64,000 nt of DNA from Lanius collurio. Its lineage: Eukaryota; Chordata; Aves; Passeriformes; Laniidae. Position 1 is the first letter of the stretch; every line of letters starts with the position of its first letter. Of this stretch, positions 50,601 through 62,370 are shown one piece after another. A program made the translations under genes and the position numbers. The stretch spans positions 11,739,389 through 11,803,388 of the forward strand of contig JACBWW010000018.1 in NCBI GenBank assembly GCA_020086605.1, written 5' to 3'. Below the pieces are notes generated by a model. It saw only the letters and a program-made list of their open reading frames with translations. It did not search any database and had not been told where the DNA came from.

Positions 50601-51028
50601 AAGCCCATGTGCTACCCAAAGGCCTCTCAAGGAGGTCACATAAAAGATGAGTCATAATGTAACTGATTTCCACCAGATCATCCTTGCATTTCCTCACTGC
50701 AGAAAAAACAAACAACGGAACTCAAAAGCACTTTGAAGTGACTGATGATCTTGCTGCTTATTAACCACACTCAAGGCAACCTTAGTAAAAAGTAAATGAG
50801 AGCAAATGAGTAAGACACTTGATGGCTCATTCCAACTACTGTAAAAGACAAAGAAAACCTTGTTATTCTTCACAAAGAGAGATACTCTTATTCTTGCCTA
50901 GCAGGTTAATGGTAGCTCTCAGGGGAGAATAATATTGAGAAAAAAAAACTATATACCTCAATTGTCTAAAAATATCTACAACTTTTAATTTAGGATTTTT
51001 TTCACAAGAATAAATCTTTAAGTTAGCA
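47651..51028. other. Non-coding DNA; longest chance ORF and an A16 run
   Basis: The longest open frame of the window (157 codons, 49960-50433, plus) lies here. Its composition is unremarkable, no domain is visible and no poly(A) signal or intron structure supports it, so I do not call it a gene. An A16 run lies at 48283-48298. A minus-strand open segment ending at 50700 has a strong acceptor-like tract (ttgtttgttttttctgcag) but no good donor. Confidence 0.5.
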
Positions 51029-51142
51029 ATCACAGAATGTTCTGAGTTGGAAGGGATCCATAAGGATCACCAGGTCTGATTCCTGGCTCAGCCCAGCACC
51101 ATGCCCAAGAGTCACAGTATGTGCCTGAGAGCACTGTACAAT
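51029..51142 (-). mobile_element. CR1 LINE 3' tail, 5'-truncated
   Basis: From atcacagaatgttctgagtt (51029) to tgcctgagagcactgt (about 51138) the sequence follows the reverse complement of the 3' end of a CR1 type common in songbirds, including the characteristic ttggaagggatcca segment. The 3' end of the element is at the left, so it is inserted on the minus strand, and only about 115 bp remain. No coding sequence survives. The subfamily needs a repeat-library search. Confidence 0.85.
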
Positions 51143-51566
51143 AAGAAATGCTGCCATTTATTTTCTTCCTGCCCAGGTTAATAGTTAGGTTTATTCATTA
51201 GCTTATTCTTAAGCTAATATATGGGAAAATCCACTTCTCAAAGTAAAATAGAAAATTTAAATACCTCAATATAAGGGGGCAAAAAAGATACAGAGGAAAA
51301 GACAGATAGTTCAAAAAAAAGCAGTGTCTGTCTCTAATAAGTTCCAGGTAATTTTTCTGCCATCTAGACGAAAGATTAGCTTTAATTAAAATGTATTTGC
51401 TAGTTTTTCAAAATTAATGATTGAAGAATCTCTGACTGAAAAAGAATTTTTCCTTCTTAGGCTACCTTTCTAAAATCACTTTCTAATTATTTTTGTATTA
51501 TCAAACAGTTCCTCAAAATCTGACTTTGTCTAAAAAAAGAATCAAAGCTAACAAAAAAACAGAATG

Positions 51567-51604
51567 AAAAAAAATTGTAATTTCCTGTTATTACAATTTT
51601 TTTT
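51567..51604. repeat. AT-rich hairpin, 14-15 bp perfect arms
   Basis: A8TTGTAA (51567-51580) is followed by ten bases and the exact complement TTACAAT8 (51591-51604). One further t-a pair extends the stem to 15 bp with an 8-nt loop. It lies immediately beyond the stop codon of the weak minus-strand terminal-exon candidate at 51613-51800. It may be a small foldback or a chance pairing of two homopolymer-flanked words. Confidence 0.8.
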
Positions 51605-51612
51605 CTTATTTT

Positions 51613-51800
51613 TTACTTCCTGTTGGCCAATGTAGCACTAGTTATACTCCCTTCCATTGTTTTTATTGTATAGACCATATCTTCCCTGCATCTTTCTGTA
51701 CACCCAGCTTGGAGAACTGAAAACCTGCTGCCTTTGTGCTCAGTGAGCAAGTCCTGAGGGTCTTGGAGCATCAGACCATAGGTTGTGACTCGCTGAAATC
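51613..51800 (-). other. Weak candidate terminal exon
   Basis: On the minus strand an acceptor-like tract (ctctctcctaaatcag) leads into 188 bp open to a TAA at 51613-51615. The peptide starts FQRVTTYGLMLQDPQDLLTE and ends in ATLANRK. It contains no motif I know. Entry is phase 1, which does not join directly to the phase-0 end of the candidate at 58566-58691, so another exon would be needed between them. No AATAAA is obvious just downstream on this strand. It may well be chance. Confidence 0.12.
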
Positions 51801-53698
51801 CTGATTTAGGAGAGAGGTTTGTCAACTTGCACATCTAAACCTTAATCCACATGCCTGGCAGTGCGCACTGGTCTTGACAGGAACAGAGCCAGCTTGGCAC
51901 TTGGCAGATTTAAAAGGATTGCCTCCTGGAGATTAGATGGCTTGGCACAGTGAGAACACAGAGGTCAAACTACGATGTTTGCCAAAAAAAAAAAGAACCT
52001 CTCATTTTCCATCTCTATTGCTGCTCCCTGGATAAGCATTTTTGGCCTTTTGCCTTGGTTTGAAGGCAAGACTTGTTAGGATTTAGCCTGAGGGACCTGG
52101 TTTACTGTTGAAGGTCAAGCTAGATTTTGACCGTTCTGAAGCCCTGATATGGTTAGGTCGTGTGCTTTCTCGTTAGGGCTGATCTCTCAAGGCTCTGGGT
52201 GACTCCTGGGATGTCATCAAGGATGGAAATTATTGCACACCTTGCTGGAGCCAATTCCTGATGGTTTTTAAGTTCCAGTTTCACAAAATACAGACAATTT
52301 TGCCTGAGACTACGGCAGAATAGAACAAAGCAATTTCATTTCATATAGGATTTCAAAATATGAACATTTGGATTTTTTCCAAGCAGTATACTTTTTCTTG
52401 ACTATTACTCGTTATTATATATATTTAATCATCATGTTTATTTTTAAACCGGAAGTCCTTAGACTCTAAAAATTTTGAAACCAGATTTATTTTAAGGCTT
52501 TTCATTGTCAATGAAACAGCAGATTCTCAACAAACACAAACTTATTACCATTTTTGTAACAAATTTTCCTTAACATGCATCAGTGGTTGTTTACTGTTTC
52601 GTTTTGCTGGAGCTAACGCCACTATCGCAAGGATGCTTTTCTGCTCTGAACACTCTCTCTGCCTTTTGGTTACTCAGTGGCACAACCACCACCAGAAATA
52701 TTCTCCAGTACCTGACACCCTGCAAAAAAGGCCACTATTGCCTTCCAAGTTTTGTGGGACTGCACAGAGCCAAGGCTTCAGCCACAGCACAGGAATCCCC
52801 TTTCACAATTTTCTGGCTCACCCAGCTGTGATTTGGGTATTCCTGCAGCATGATATAACTTTACTCCCTCCTCAAGTCAGGCTGTCAAGGAGACCACCAT
52901 TTGAAATACCTCAGAATTCACATCCCTCACCCTGTTCCAGAGCCTTCCTCCTGCTTTGTGGTGGCTTTTATGAAAACAGAATTTCTCAGAATCAGCCAGC
53001 TGTTTTGAAGCAAAGTGTAACAAAAGAAACTTGAGCAATCTCAGCATATGTTTTTATTCCTCACCTGTCTTGTTGCAGCAGATTGTGCAATAGAGTGAAA
53101 ATTTTATCTACCATCACACTCACAGTTCCTGCAGACCTCTAATATGACATTATCACTACAGTACATATCAGCTGCTCAGTTTTTCATCATTGTGGTAGTG
53201 TATTGGAATTAATAATACAGTTGCTCTTCCAGAAGAATCATGCAGAGTCCTTTTTTTCTCAAACATTAGTACAAACAGCCTTCTAATTGTGAAGTTAAAA
53301 TTTCTTTTAGAATTAAATCAGGCTGAATTGATTTTGAACTGCAGTGAAGACTTTTTGTTTCATTTCTCAAATTTTGAAACTTGTTTTCTAAAGTTTTGAT
53401 TGAGGATATCTTGACTTCCACATGATTCTCTCTTTAGCAGACTGAGCAGCAAGAAGCTTCTGTCACTACAAAGAAAACGTTCCCAAACCCTCCTCTACTG
53501 TCAAACCCACATTAAAAACAGAAAGAGTCAGCAATCTAAGGATGCTGCCTGAAAAAATCCTAAACAAAGGTTTGGTTCCTGGAGTTTAACATAACAATTT
53601 GTATGCATAAAGACTTTCATAGCTGTAATTACATGATCTCAGATCAGGAGAATTTTTTAATATTCTTCAATAATGTCCAGTACTATCAATATCAATAG
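51801..53698. other. Non-coding DNA without a supported gene
   Basis: No gene is seen. A GC-richer patch at 52600-53030 has a 133-codon plus frame and an 82-codon frame overlapping it, without splice or domain support. An A11 run lies at about 51984. Confidence 0.5.
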
Positions 53699-53749
53699 TG
53701 AGTAAATTCATTTTAGTAAAAAATGAGTAAATTCAAATAAGTAAATTTA
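53699..53749. repeat. Diverged short tandem repeat, about 25-bp period
   Basis: gagtaaattca occurs at 53700-53710 and 53725-53735, with a weaker third copy (aagtaaattta) at 53739-53749. It is a local duplication of AT-rich sequence. Confidence 0.6.
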
Positions 53750-53791
53750 CTTCTGTGAAAATTATACTTTTTCAAAATACTGTGATTTTTG

Positions 53792-53844
53792 TTGTCTTTT
53801 CTTTGGTAATCTTGTTTATTGTCTTTTACTTGGTAATCTTGTTA
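53792..53844. repeat. Tandem duplication of a 27-bp unit
   Basis: Two adjacent copies beginning ttgtctttt (53792 and 53819) share cttggtaatcttgtt-type sequence with only one or two differences. It is a recent small tandem duplication, not part of a gene I can identify. Confidence 0.8.
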
Positions 53845-54918
53845 AAAATCCTTGAAATCTCAGAATTCAGACATTCAATTCTTTCATTTTACTAAATTTT
53901 AAACCTCCTTCCAAATTGTTTTATTCTAGCCCATTGTGTCTTTTATATTTGCTTGCAGTATCAAACCTGAAAAAAATACCACTCCCATTATTGCAAGAAT
54001 AAAAAAGCTTGCAAAAAATAATCCACTCAAAATGTTTTTTGACAAAATATAGTAATAACAAGGAAAGTACAGAAAAGAATAATATTTATTGCATCTTTGA
54101 GAAAATGTAATTTGTATAGAGAAAAGTAGCTACAATAGAAGTAAAAGTAGGAAACAAAGCCATAGAATTAATGTCTTAAACAAGTGTATCTGGATAGGGC
54201 TTTGCTCTCTTTTTGTGGAGTGATATGGAACATCATTTCAGTACAGAAAAAGTGACCAAAACAGCAAAGGAACTAAAAACCTCAGTTATTAAAAAGGGTT
54301 AGACAACTACTGTGTGTCTATATTTTTAAAGGTAAAGATTAAAAGCCGAAGAGGGGCCTCAGAGGGACGTGAATCTCATTGGAATCGATGGGAAATGCAT
54401 GCACAGCTGAAGGAGGGGTTTGGCCAGAGCAAGGGAACCTCACTGAGAGAAATTGTGGTGCAAAGGCCTTGGAAGGGATCAAGGCTCCTGCACTCCTTGA
54501 GTTCATGTCAGCCACAGAGAGAGAGAGCAGAAATGAAAGCCTAGGATGGTCCAAGAACAAGAGGAATTGAGGTGGAATGTCTTTGCACAAACTGCCATTG
54601 CAGAAATAAATTATGGAGAAGGCAATAAGTACTGTCAATACAAAGTCTTGAAGAGGAAGAAGGCAAATTTCAGAGGCAAAAATTTATTTTCTAGTGCACA
54701 GCTGCTAATGCAAAGGACAGAGCAGAATAGGCAAGGCATCCCATCCTCCTTCTGCCAAAAAAAATCCCTCTTCTTGTACCACCAGCATTTAATCAGATGT
54801 TAAACAAAACTCAAAATTGTGTCTCCTCCAGATCAGGAAGAACATACTCTGTGAGAACTCAACATTTCTCTAAGCCAAGAGTGCATTGTGAGACTCAAGC
54901 TCCCCAAATTAGATGTAA
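53845..54918. other. Non-coding DNA
   Basis: No gene is supported. A purine-rich segment at 54340-54560 is open on both strands (up to 99 codons) because it contains few stops, with no family resemblance. Confidence 0.5.
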
Positions 54919-55120
54919 AGGCGAAGAGACCTTTCGAATTCTGTGGTGCCCGTTCGGTGAATCGTGGCGGCAGCGGGACCGATGCAGCCACCGAGACTCT
55001 AAGCTGACATCAAAGGGGGAAAAAATCAGCTGAAATGACAGCAGCAGCTGCAGCATCCGCCTCTAAATTAGGCTGTGTTTCAAAGTCTGGACTCAACTGC
55101 TAAGCAGTATAAAGACCCAG
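54919..55120 (+). promoter_or_regulatory. CpG cluster followed by TATA-like box
   Basis: Nine CpGs fall within about 75 bp (54919-54992) in DNA otherwise nearly CpG-free. About 115 bp later comes gtataaagac (TATA core 55109-55114), preceded by a CAGCAGCAGCTGCAG stretch with an E-box. This could be a small hypomethylated promoter or enhancer, or a remnant of a GC-rich insertion. A 78-codon plus frame ending at 55033 covers the CpG part but lacks a recognisable product. Orientation and function are inferred. Confidence 0.25.
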
Positions 55121-58100
55121 GAGGAAGGCTGCCCAAGAAAGAGAGTTAGATTTCTAACCTAACACATCAAAGTAACACATGCTTAGAAGAGCAATAAATG
55201 CATATGGCACACATTCACATGCTGCCTAATTGCAGTGGGCTTATGAAGCCAAGACAAACCTTCAGCTGATTCCTACTTTTAGAGAGGATTTGAGTCCGTT
55301 TTGAATGCAGAAAGCTGACACAAATTGGTAGCAGATTAGAGTCTGGCATTGTGATAATACATCCCATAATTTCAAAAGATGGCCATTTTTCATATTATAA
55401 GACATCTTCAAAATATTGAGCTCCTTATTAGATAATTTATACATATACCAGATTACAGAGTATTCACAACATAATAAATTAAGAAAACCTTTCTCTCAAA
55501 ATTCAGAAATAGATTCAAAAGCCACCAATTTCACTATTAATTTACCTGCATATAAATTTAAAAATAAAAGTGGAAAGAGTGAGAAATACATGATTAAATG
55601 AAATACATTGCTGAACGCTTTAGCATTAAAAATCCTTGGGTTTGGGACATTATCAGTATTTTGGTATGCATTTTTATTTTAATTTAGCACATACATTTAG
55701 GAAAACTATTTGTAACGTTATTGATGAGGTACAGATTTCAAAGAATGTAACAGAAAATAAGAATGTATGGATACTGTGTTATGTACACCAAGCACGCTAA
55801 ATAAAAAAATGCATATTTTCATAGTTGTAGGGATTGGATTTGATCTCTTTTTGTGTTTCCTGAAAGCTGGCAGAGGAAACTCAGTCATTCACGTGAGATG
55901 TTTATTAAAATTCCTATGATATTGCAGCATAATCGTTGGTTTTGTGAGCAAATTCAAACTTAAATCTTCCTCATTTATCTTTAAGAAAATGTAAATAAGT
56001 ATGTAATATAAGCACAAATAACTAACAGCATAAAAACATGACATATAACTAATTCTCAAAAGTATAATTCTCTATAACCTCTGAATCTTGCTTTTTTAGC
56101 TTTAAATTAATACACTCTTTTAAAGGGTTAAAGTTGCAAGCAAGAACAATCATCCACATTGCACTCTCTTAACTTGTGCATTAAGGAAAACAATTCCTCC
56201 AGGAATTATTTGATAACCCTGACACAGTGGCTTTTACCACTAGTTTAAATGAATCTGTTTGAGGACATACACATGAAATACAATAGTATAGCATTTATCA
56301 AAAACAACCAGAGATGGTAAAAAAAGAAAATAACCCAAAATGTATAGTGCTTAGGAAAAAGGAGAAGCACAAATGTCTAGACATATCTTGCAGTTATAGG
56401 ATGTGTTACCTCACTCAAGAATCAAGGGATAAAATATATCTGTTGAAATTATTCATCTTGAAATAAAAATTACTCAGAAGCCAACACTCACACACCTTGG
56501 GAAGGGAACAGAATATTGTGCAAATTAAGGCCACAGTCATACTTTAAATTTCCCAGAATTTGTCATTTGCGCAGCTGATGTAACATGCTGTAAAATAAGG
56601 TAAAACTGAACCTTATGCAGCTTCTGGGTGTCACACAGAGGAGCCTGGAGAGGTGCAGTGGGCACCACAGATTTGGTGCACAGGGAATCTGAAATCATAG
56701 AACCAACACAATCCTCTTAAATTAACTCATCCTGACTACTTGAGTGCATTCACCTGTTTCAGCAACTACACCCAACTCAGAAACGGTGTGGTTTGCTGCT
56801 ACCGAGTAAGATGGCTTTTTAGTCTTTGTTTTGGTTAATTTTGATAGTACTTATTGAATGCTACTGTTCTGTGAGCATTTAGGAGGATGGATGTTAAAAA
56901 ACCAATTACTGTGGCTCTCAGAAAGGATTGGAAACTTGCAGCACAGACATGTTGAACATTCAGAGAATAACACAAGATCAAATAGTTTTGTGGCTGCCTT
57001 AATAGACAACTTGCCAGGTATGGAAATTACAAAGAACGGTTTTTTCCTCTGGAAAATGGAAGACCATAAAAGGCCAAACTCAGCAAAACCCTTTTTATAA
57101 GTAAAACACAAAAATACTGGCTCTGTAGTATGTACCAATAAAATGAAAAGTTTCTGAAGTTATACAATAATGCTAAAAGCATTATTTGTGTGAGGTTTTT
57201 CTGACACAGAATATTGGTATTTTGAAAGGGAAGATTTTTAATGTAGTTTGGTAGAGTTGTAAAAATGACAGTGTTTCTGAGAGAACCTGCTCATTTTCCA
57301 GCAGTCTGAAGGGTACCTAAACAGAAGTGGCATAATTTTCCAAGGATGGCCTTAGTACTATGATTTTTAGACTTTTTTTACTAGATTATTTCTCATTTAA
57401 ATTCTGGGAAGAGGGGAATTGAGGAAGCGACGCCATTGTTTTCCAATTTTCCACTGAAAGTTTGCTTTGTTTTGCCTTCCCACTCTGCTTCAGGGATTAT
57501 CTGGAAATCTTACAGAGTTTAGAAGGATTCTCTACAGCCTTAGCAGTTTCCCTCTACTTCCACCTATATTATTAACTTTCCCATACCAACCCCAAATGAG
57601 CTTAAATATAGACTCCTCTGCATCTAATGAGCCATAATTAGCTCATCAACTTCTGACAAGCCTAAATAGACTTGTTATGGAATGACAAGTCTAGTCTGTC
57701 TCACAGCGGAGTGGGTGTCATCCCTCCCACTCAACCCTCCAAGGAAGGAAACAAACCTCTTAACAGCTTTTTGCAGGGTTTCCACTCTCCTCCAGGACCC
57801 CAAAAGGAGGGACCCTTGTTTGGTCACTGCTCTCTCCTACCCTCTTATCCTTTTGCAGAGATTTACACAAAAATTACCTGGAGAAGAAAGTAATTGTAAA
57901 ATTGAAAAATTTATTAATGTGATGCTTTACTCTTTCTGCCCTTCTAGATAAAGAAGGGACTGAGAGGTTGAAGGGAACAATCTTTGACTTGTTTCTTTAG
58001 GATGACTCCACAGTTGCCAGAGCCAAAATTAGCTCCTGATGAACCATGCTGCTGTTACTATTTAAAATGGTAATAACTTTTAAAAAAAGAATCTGATCTA

Positions 58101-58565
58101 ATCTTTATTTCTCTGCACTTCAGCTCAACTAGAGGAGTCCAGGGAGCCAAAATGTATTCTATTTATTCCAGGTTATTTATTTGGTTTTTTTGTTTGTTTG
58201 TTTATTCATTTACCTAAGGAATGCAAAAGTGGCATGGAATAACAGTGCATTGGAACTGCTGAAAAATGTCTCTCCTCTACAGGGGAACCATAATGCCTCA
58301 AACAAAGAATCCTCCACTTTTGGAAAGCATTGGTTTTTCCTGGTGCATAATTCAAAATTGAAAGTTTGGAAACTGCGACAATATTTGCAAGTTTTGAAGA
58401 ATGGGCAAACTTATCATTTAAAAATAGCACATGTATTGCTGCTATGTTAAATTTCTTTGTATATATAAGTCTTAATAGTGACCCATCTCTTTCAGAGTTT
58501 TTGCAATTTAGACACTTGTCTGTCTAGAGTTGTTTCAGGATCCGGTTTCTAGAGAAAGACATTAC
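55121..58565. other. Non-coding DNA
   Basis: No gene is called. At 56926-57020 (plus) a segment open in one frame ends ttgccag before gtatgg and has protein-like composition, but its acceptor lacks pyrimidines. A (TTTG)n run lies at 58185-58204. Confidence 0.45.
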
Positions 58566-58691
58566 CTCAGAAAGCATTACTTGGCTGGCCAGAGCTCCTT
58601 CTGAAGTGGTGTAATACATGCTCCATTCCCTCCTGTGCTGGTAGGTCTCCTCAGCAACAAGGATGTACTGGGTAAGGTTGTCCTCCCTGCC
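58566..58691 (-). other. Candidate internal coding exon, 126 bp, phase 0/0
   Basis: On the minus strand a long pyrimidine tract ending tttttcccccccag runs into an open segment of exactly 42 codons, followed by a gtaatg donor after ctgag. Codons use many C/G third positions in the first half, unlike the AT-rich flanks. The peptide starts GREDNLTQYILVAEETYQHR and continues REWSMYYTTSEGALASQVML. I recognise no family. It has an N-glycosylation-type NLT and a mixed acidic/aromatic character. The pyrimidine tract is partly the complement of an (AAAC)n repeat, which makes a chance acceptor more likely. A second frame is also open over most of the segment, so openness alone proves little. The neighbouring candidate at 61026-61157 has matching phase. 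Confidence 0.4.
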
Positions 58692-58700
58692 CTGGGGGGG

Positions 58701-58727
58701 AAAAACAAACAAACAAAACAAACAAAA
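58701..58727 (+). repeat. (AAAC)n simple repeat
   Basis: About six imperfect AAAC units preceded by a G7 run (58694-58700). On the minus strand this forms the pyrimidine tract of the exon candidate at 58566-58691. Confidence 0.85.
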
Positions 58728-60646
58728 TGTGAAAATAACTGAAGTTTCTTTTAGAGAAATTCCACACTGCAGATTCTTCAAGAATGAGGACTTGCTTGAC
58801 AAAATGGGAAGGCCACATCATCAGTAGTTTATTACAACATCTGGGGTTTTCAGAAGGCACTCGAGGATCTGGGAGTTGGATACCTCTGCAAGCCTGTGTT
58901 GAATTTGCAGCTTAAACACTATTGGTCTACCAACTTCAGTGGAGCAATGCAATTTTCAGCAGCTGAGTCAATGCTGAGTGCCACATAAAGCCTGTAGAGA
59001 AATTAAAATTCCTTCTCTGATAACAAAATGGATCTGAATTCATGAAACTTCAATAAAATTATTATGATTCTTGTTGGCTCTTTTAGCAGTTATTACATCT
59101 CAGTTTCTGAAAAATATCTATCTTTTGTTTCCAAGCTATGTTTGTGCAGTAGGATTCTACCAAGAAGAATCATATCACCAAGTTATTAAACTCTGAACCT
59201 AGAGAATTTCAAAAGGAATACTTATTCATTCCTAACTAGTTTGGGTTTAACACTAACACTGTAATTAAATTGCGTTTTTTCACTTTTCCCCCGCTGTTTG
59301 AGAGAGAATGTGTTCAGCTCTTTGGTATACAATGACAACTAAGTGAACGTTAATCTATTTTAATCTCAGTGGATTTTAAATAGAAGATAGACTTTGATTT
59401 TAGTAATTGTTTTCTAAAATAAGACTTTTAGGGAAAAAAAAAAACCACCTCAGAACAGTACCTTCACATCTTTATCAGAAATTTCAAACAAAAATGCTGT
59501 TTTCATTACTCTAACACAGAATAGAGAATGTTCCTGTCAGACTTTAATTGAATCACCTAATGCATGTCAAAATATTTTTTTATCAATTCTTCATTTATAA
59601 AGTCAAAGTTAATGAAAGAATGTGCCTTCTGCTCTGACAAACCCTTAAAATTGACTGCATATGACATGTTCTCTCCTACTGTCATCCCGCACTAGTCTAT
59701 CCAAATTATTACAAGGTTGTAAGTGCTCCTTTGAGGCCCCAAACAAGGTTGGCTTGCTCAAGTACTGCTTCTTTTTTTTGTTTTTCTTGAGTGAACATGG
59801 GCCAGGCAATGGCTCAGGCATGAATGGGAGGGGACAGTTACTGGGAGGTGACCTTGGTGGAAATGCAAATGGTGGAAATGAGTGAGAGTGCCTTCAGCTA
59901 AATTTGGAAAGCCTCATTTGACATGTTTTGTCCCTGATCACGAGTTGCCCTGGAGAGCAAGAGAGTCCATAGGTTTTTTGGAAAGACAGTGGCACCAGAG
60001 AGATGTAGAGTGGCTGGGGTTGTGTGTGAAAGGCACAGAGAGTCAGGCTTCCTGTTCACTCTGTTCAGACTTGCACACAAAGGCAGCACTTCAACCAAAG
60101 AGTCAATATAGACCAAAATTCCCTGTTAGTCAGCAATGAAGTGCAATGGTGACTGGGCCCCGTGGCATACCCTGGCCATCAGAAAAGTTTGCTGAATCCC
60201 TTCTCACCCCATGTCAGAGCCAGGAATACACAGTTCCCTTCCTCACTACAAAACTCTATTTATTCTAGGTCTGCCAGGACAAGAGGATTGCTGTGTAATT
60301 CCTGGGCATCCTCAATGCCAAACATGGTTCATTTAATAGGTTCAGACAGACAGAACTTAAAAGCAACATGGCTCTGCTGAAATGTTTTGTTTTGCTCTGC
60401 TCCTTGCAAGTGGATATAATAATAAATTACTGCTTTAAACTCTTACCTCTGTATTTTAAAAGTCAGAAAATGTGACAGTGAAAGTAGGAAGCCCCAGATT
60501 AAGTGGTGTGATATCTGTAGAGGAAAAGTTACATTATATGCAACTTGCCTACTCAACAGAAAACACCCTGGAAAACTTGTTAAAACTGGTGCACTGAGAC
60601 CAGAAAATTTCTTTTAATAACCAGGATCAGTAAGCTTATGAAAGTA
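58728..60646. other. Non-coding DNA; weak 68-bp minus-strand splice-bounded segment
   Basis: No supported gene. On the minus strand 60447-60514 is flanked by cttttcctctacag and gtaagag, both good signals, but its length (68 bp) would throw the frame between the candidates at 61.0 and 58.6 kb into a stop. It can only be a skipped, untranslated or chance segment. Plus frames at 59661-60380 have no support. Confidence 0.4.
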
Positions 60647-60667
60647 CCAATATTCTGGGAATATTGG
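60647..60667. repeat. Hairpin, 9-bp perfect arms and 3-nt loop
   Basis: ccaatattc, loop tgg, gaatattgg. Both arms carry CCAAT-type words. No TIR element or gene is attached. Confidence 0.75.
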
Positions 60668-61025
60668 AGAAGACAGACAGCACTGACCTTTGCCCTGGTA
60701 GAAAATTAAGCATTTTTTCTTGAGCAAAGTACAAGCAAAGAAAATCTTGTCCTAATACAGAAAAGCAGGAAGGAGTGCATGAACTTTCTCTGCAAAAGCC
60801 AGAGAAAACATGAGGAGCAGAAAAACATGGTCTTAACAGTGGCCTCAGAAGCTTAGACTCACACACAGACTCCTTTAGATGCCCCAAGAGTGAAAGGCTC
60901 CAGGTGAGATCTTTTCCCCACTAAGGTCAAGGGCAAAACACCTTCTCATTTTCTCCTCAAGATCTTGATGTTCTGCAAACAGAGGTGGAAATAGCATAAA
61001 AATCACTATGATCAAACTTACTTAC

Positions 61026-61157
61026 ATTACCCATGTATTTGCCACATATGGGTGTTTTTCTGTATATCAAAGATGCTTCAGAATAATGAGCCACAACATC
61101 CATTTCACTGGGCACAGTGGTGTCAACTAATAATAAGGTGTCTAGTAATGAAGATTT
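61026..61157 (-). other. Candidate internal coding exon, 132 bp, phase 0/0
   Basis: On the minus strand an acceptor (gtgcccccag) opens a 44-codon segment that ends at a consensus gtaagtaag donor. The peptide starts KSSLLDTLLLVDTTVPSEMD and includes ASLIYRKTPICGKYMGN. No family is recognised. The upstream pyrimidine tract is short. An alternative donor (gtaatg, 6 bp earlier) exists. Both ends are phase 0, compatible with direct splicing to the candidate at 58566-58691 about 2.3 kb downstream, which would give an uninterrupted 86-codon join. Chance remains plausible. Confidence 0.3.
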
Positions 61158-62370
61158 CTGGGGGCACTGAGTTAACATAACTGTTTCTCAGGATGTCCTA
61201 TTTGTAAGATTGCCTTTTGCATTTGCAAAGCTTAGCAGTGCAATTTAAAGATGAATAAAGATCTATTAAAATACATAGGCTTTTTGCCCTTGCTTGTGAG
61301 CTGTTTGTTTATGCAATACTAACTCCATAAGAAAAACAGTACTTTGCTGTATTGAGGGAAGTAAATGTTACAACTTCCTGAGCATAACTGAGATGTCTGG
61401 ATCACTGCATAAATGAAATACTAAATTTAGTAAGTAGAGTTTTAGTCTCTAAGTGTCTTTATCACTACACTGTGTCTTGCCCTTGAAGTTAGTAGAAGCT
61501 TTTCTGGAGCTACAATGGTGCAGAGTAATTAATTAAGATCAAGGGCTTGATTAAAAAATCTGTAGAAATTAGTATTTCTTTTCTCTCTCACACAATAACA
61601 CAGAAACCCAAGATGCAGCCTTAATTATCTAGAAAAATATTAATGAAGCAATGGAATATGTAATAATAAAGTACACAGCTTGTTAAACCTTTTGTGCACG
61701 TGATCATCTGGAGCAGAGTATCTCAGATGCCTGGACCGTAATGTCACCTGGTTTTCCGTGGTGGGATGTGCTCTGACAGACCTGCAACCCTTTACTACTG
61801 CACTGACTATGATTCAGCAGTCTTTCCTTTTATTTACCTTTCCTCTTAATATCACTGCTTTACTGTAATTTCCTGATTTAAAATAAACAAACAGAACCAC
61901 CCTAAATTCTGCTCTCAAAGGTTTCTTCTTGACCTCATGTGTAAACTGAGACTTGAGTACAAAGAACTTGAAAGCTTTCAAACCTAATTTTTCCACGTAC
62001 AGTGAAAGTATGGAAACTACAGTGGGCCGTGGATCAAGTCATATCTAATATCTTCAATGCAGAAACAGGGCAACATAGAGACATCCAGGAAGCTGTGGAA
62101 AAACCCTTTGAACATTCCACATGATAGATATTGTTTTTCTTACTCTTAATTCACCACATCCTGTCCCTTCTGTACATCCTAAGTATCCTTTCATCCTACA
62201 GGTCTGGGAGTTTTTCTCCTAAGCATCCATCAAAATGAAACAATCCTTGTGTTTTCCCCAAACTTCAGCCTATGCACAAAAAGGGCAGGCAAAGCCAGGC
62301 TTTATCTGAGTCAGGAGGCGTAAGCCAGAAAAGTAATTTCAGAGTATGTTTAAGGTGTGTATGAAGCGCA
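61158..62370. other. AT-rich non-coding DNA
   Basis: No gene or repeat is recognised between the exon candidate and the CpG-dense patch. Confidence 0.5.

Noticed and set aside
56926..57020. Plus-strand open segment ending at a gtatgg donor
   Set aside because: Acceptor side (actgtggctctcag) is weak, strand is opposite to the nearby candidates, and there is no family resemblance.
60447..60514. 68-bp minus-strand segment with good acceptor and donor
   Set aside because: Its length breaks the reading frame between the neighbouring exon candidates, leading to a stop in the 58.6-kb segment. Not supported as coding.
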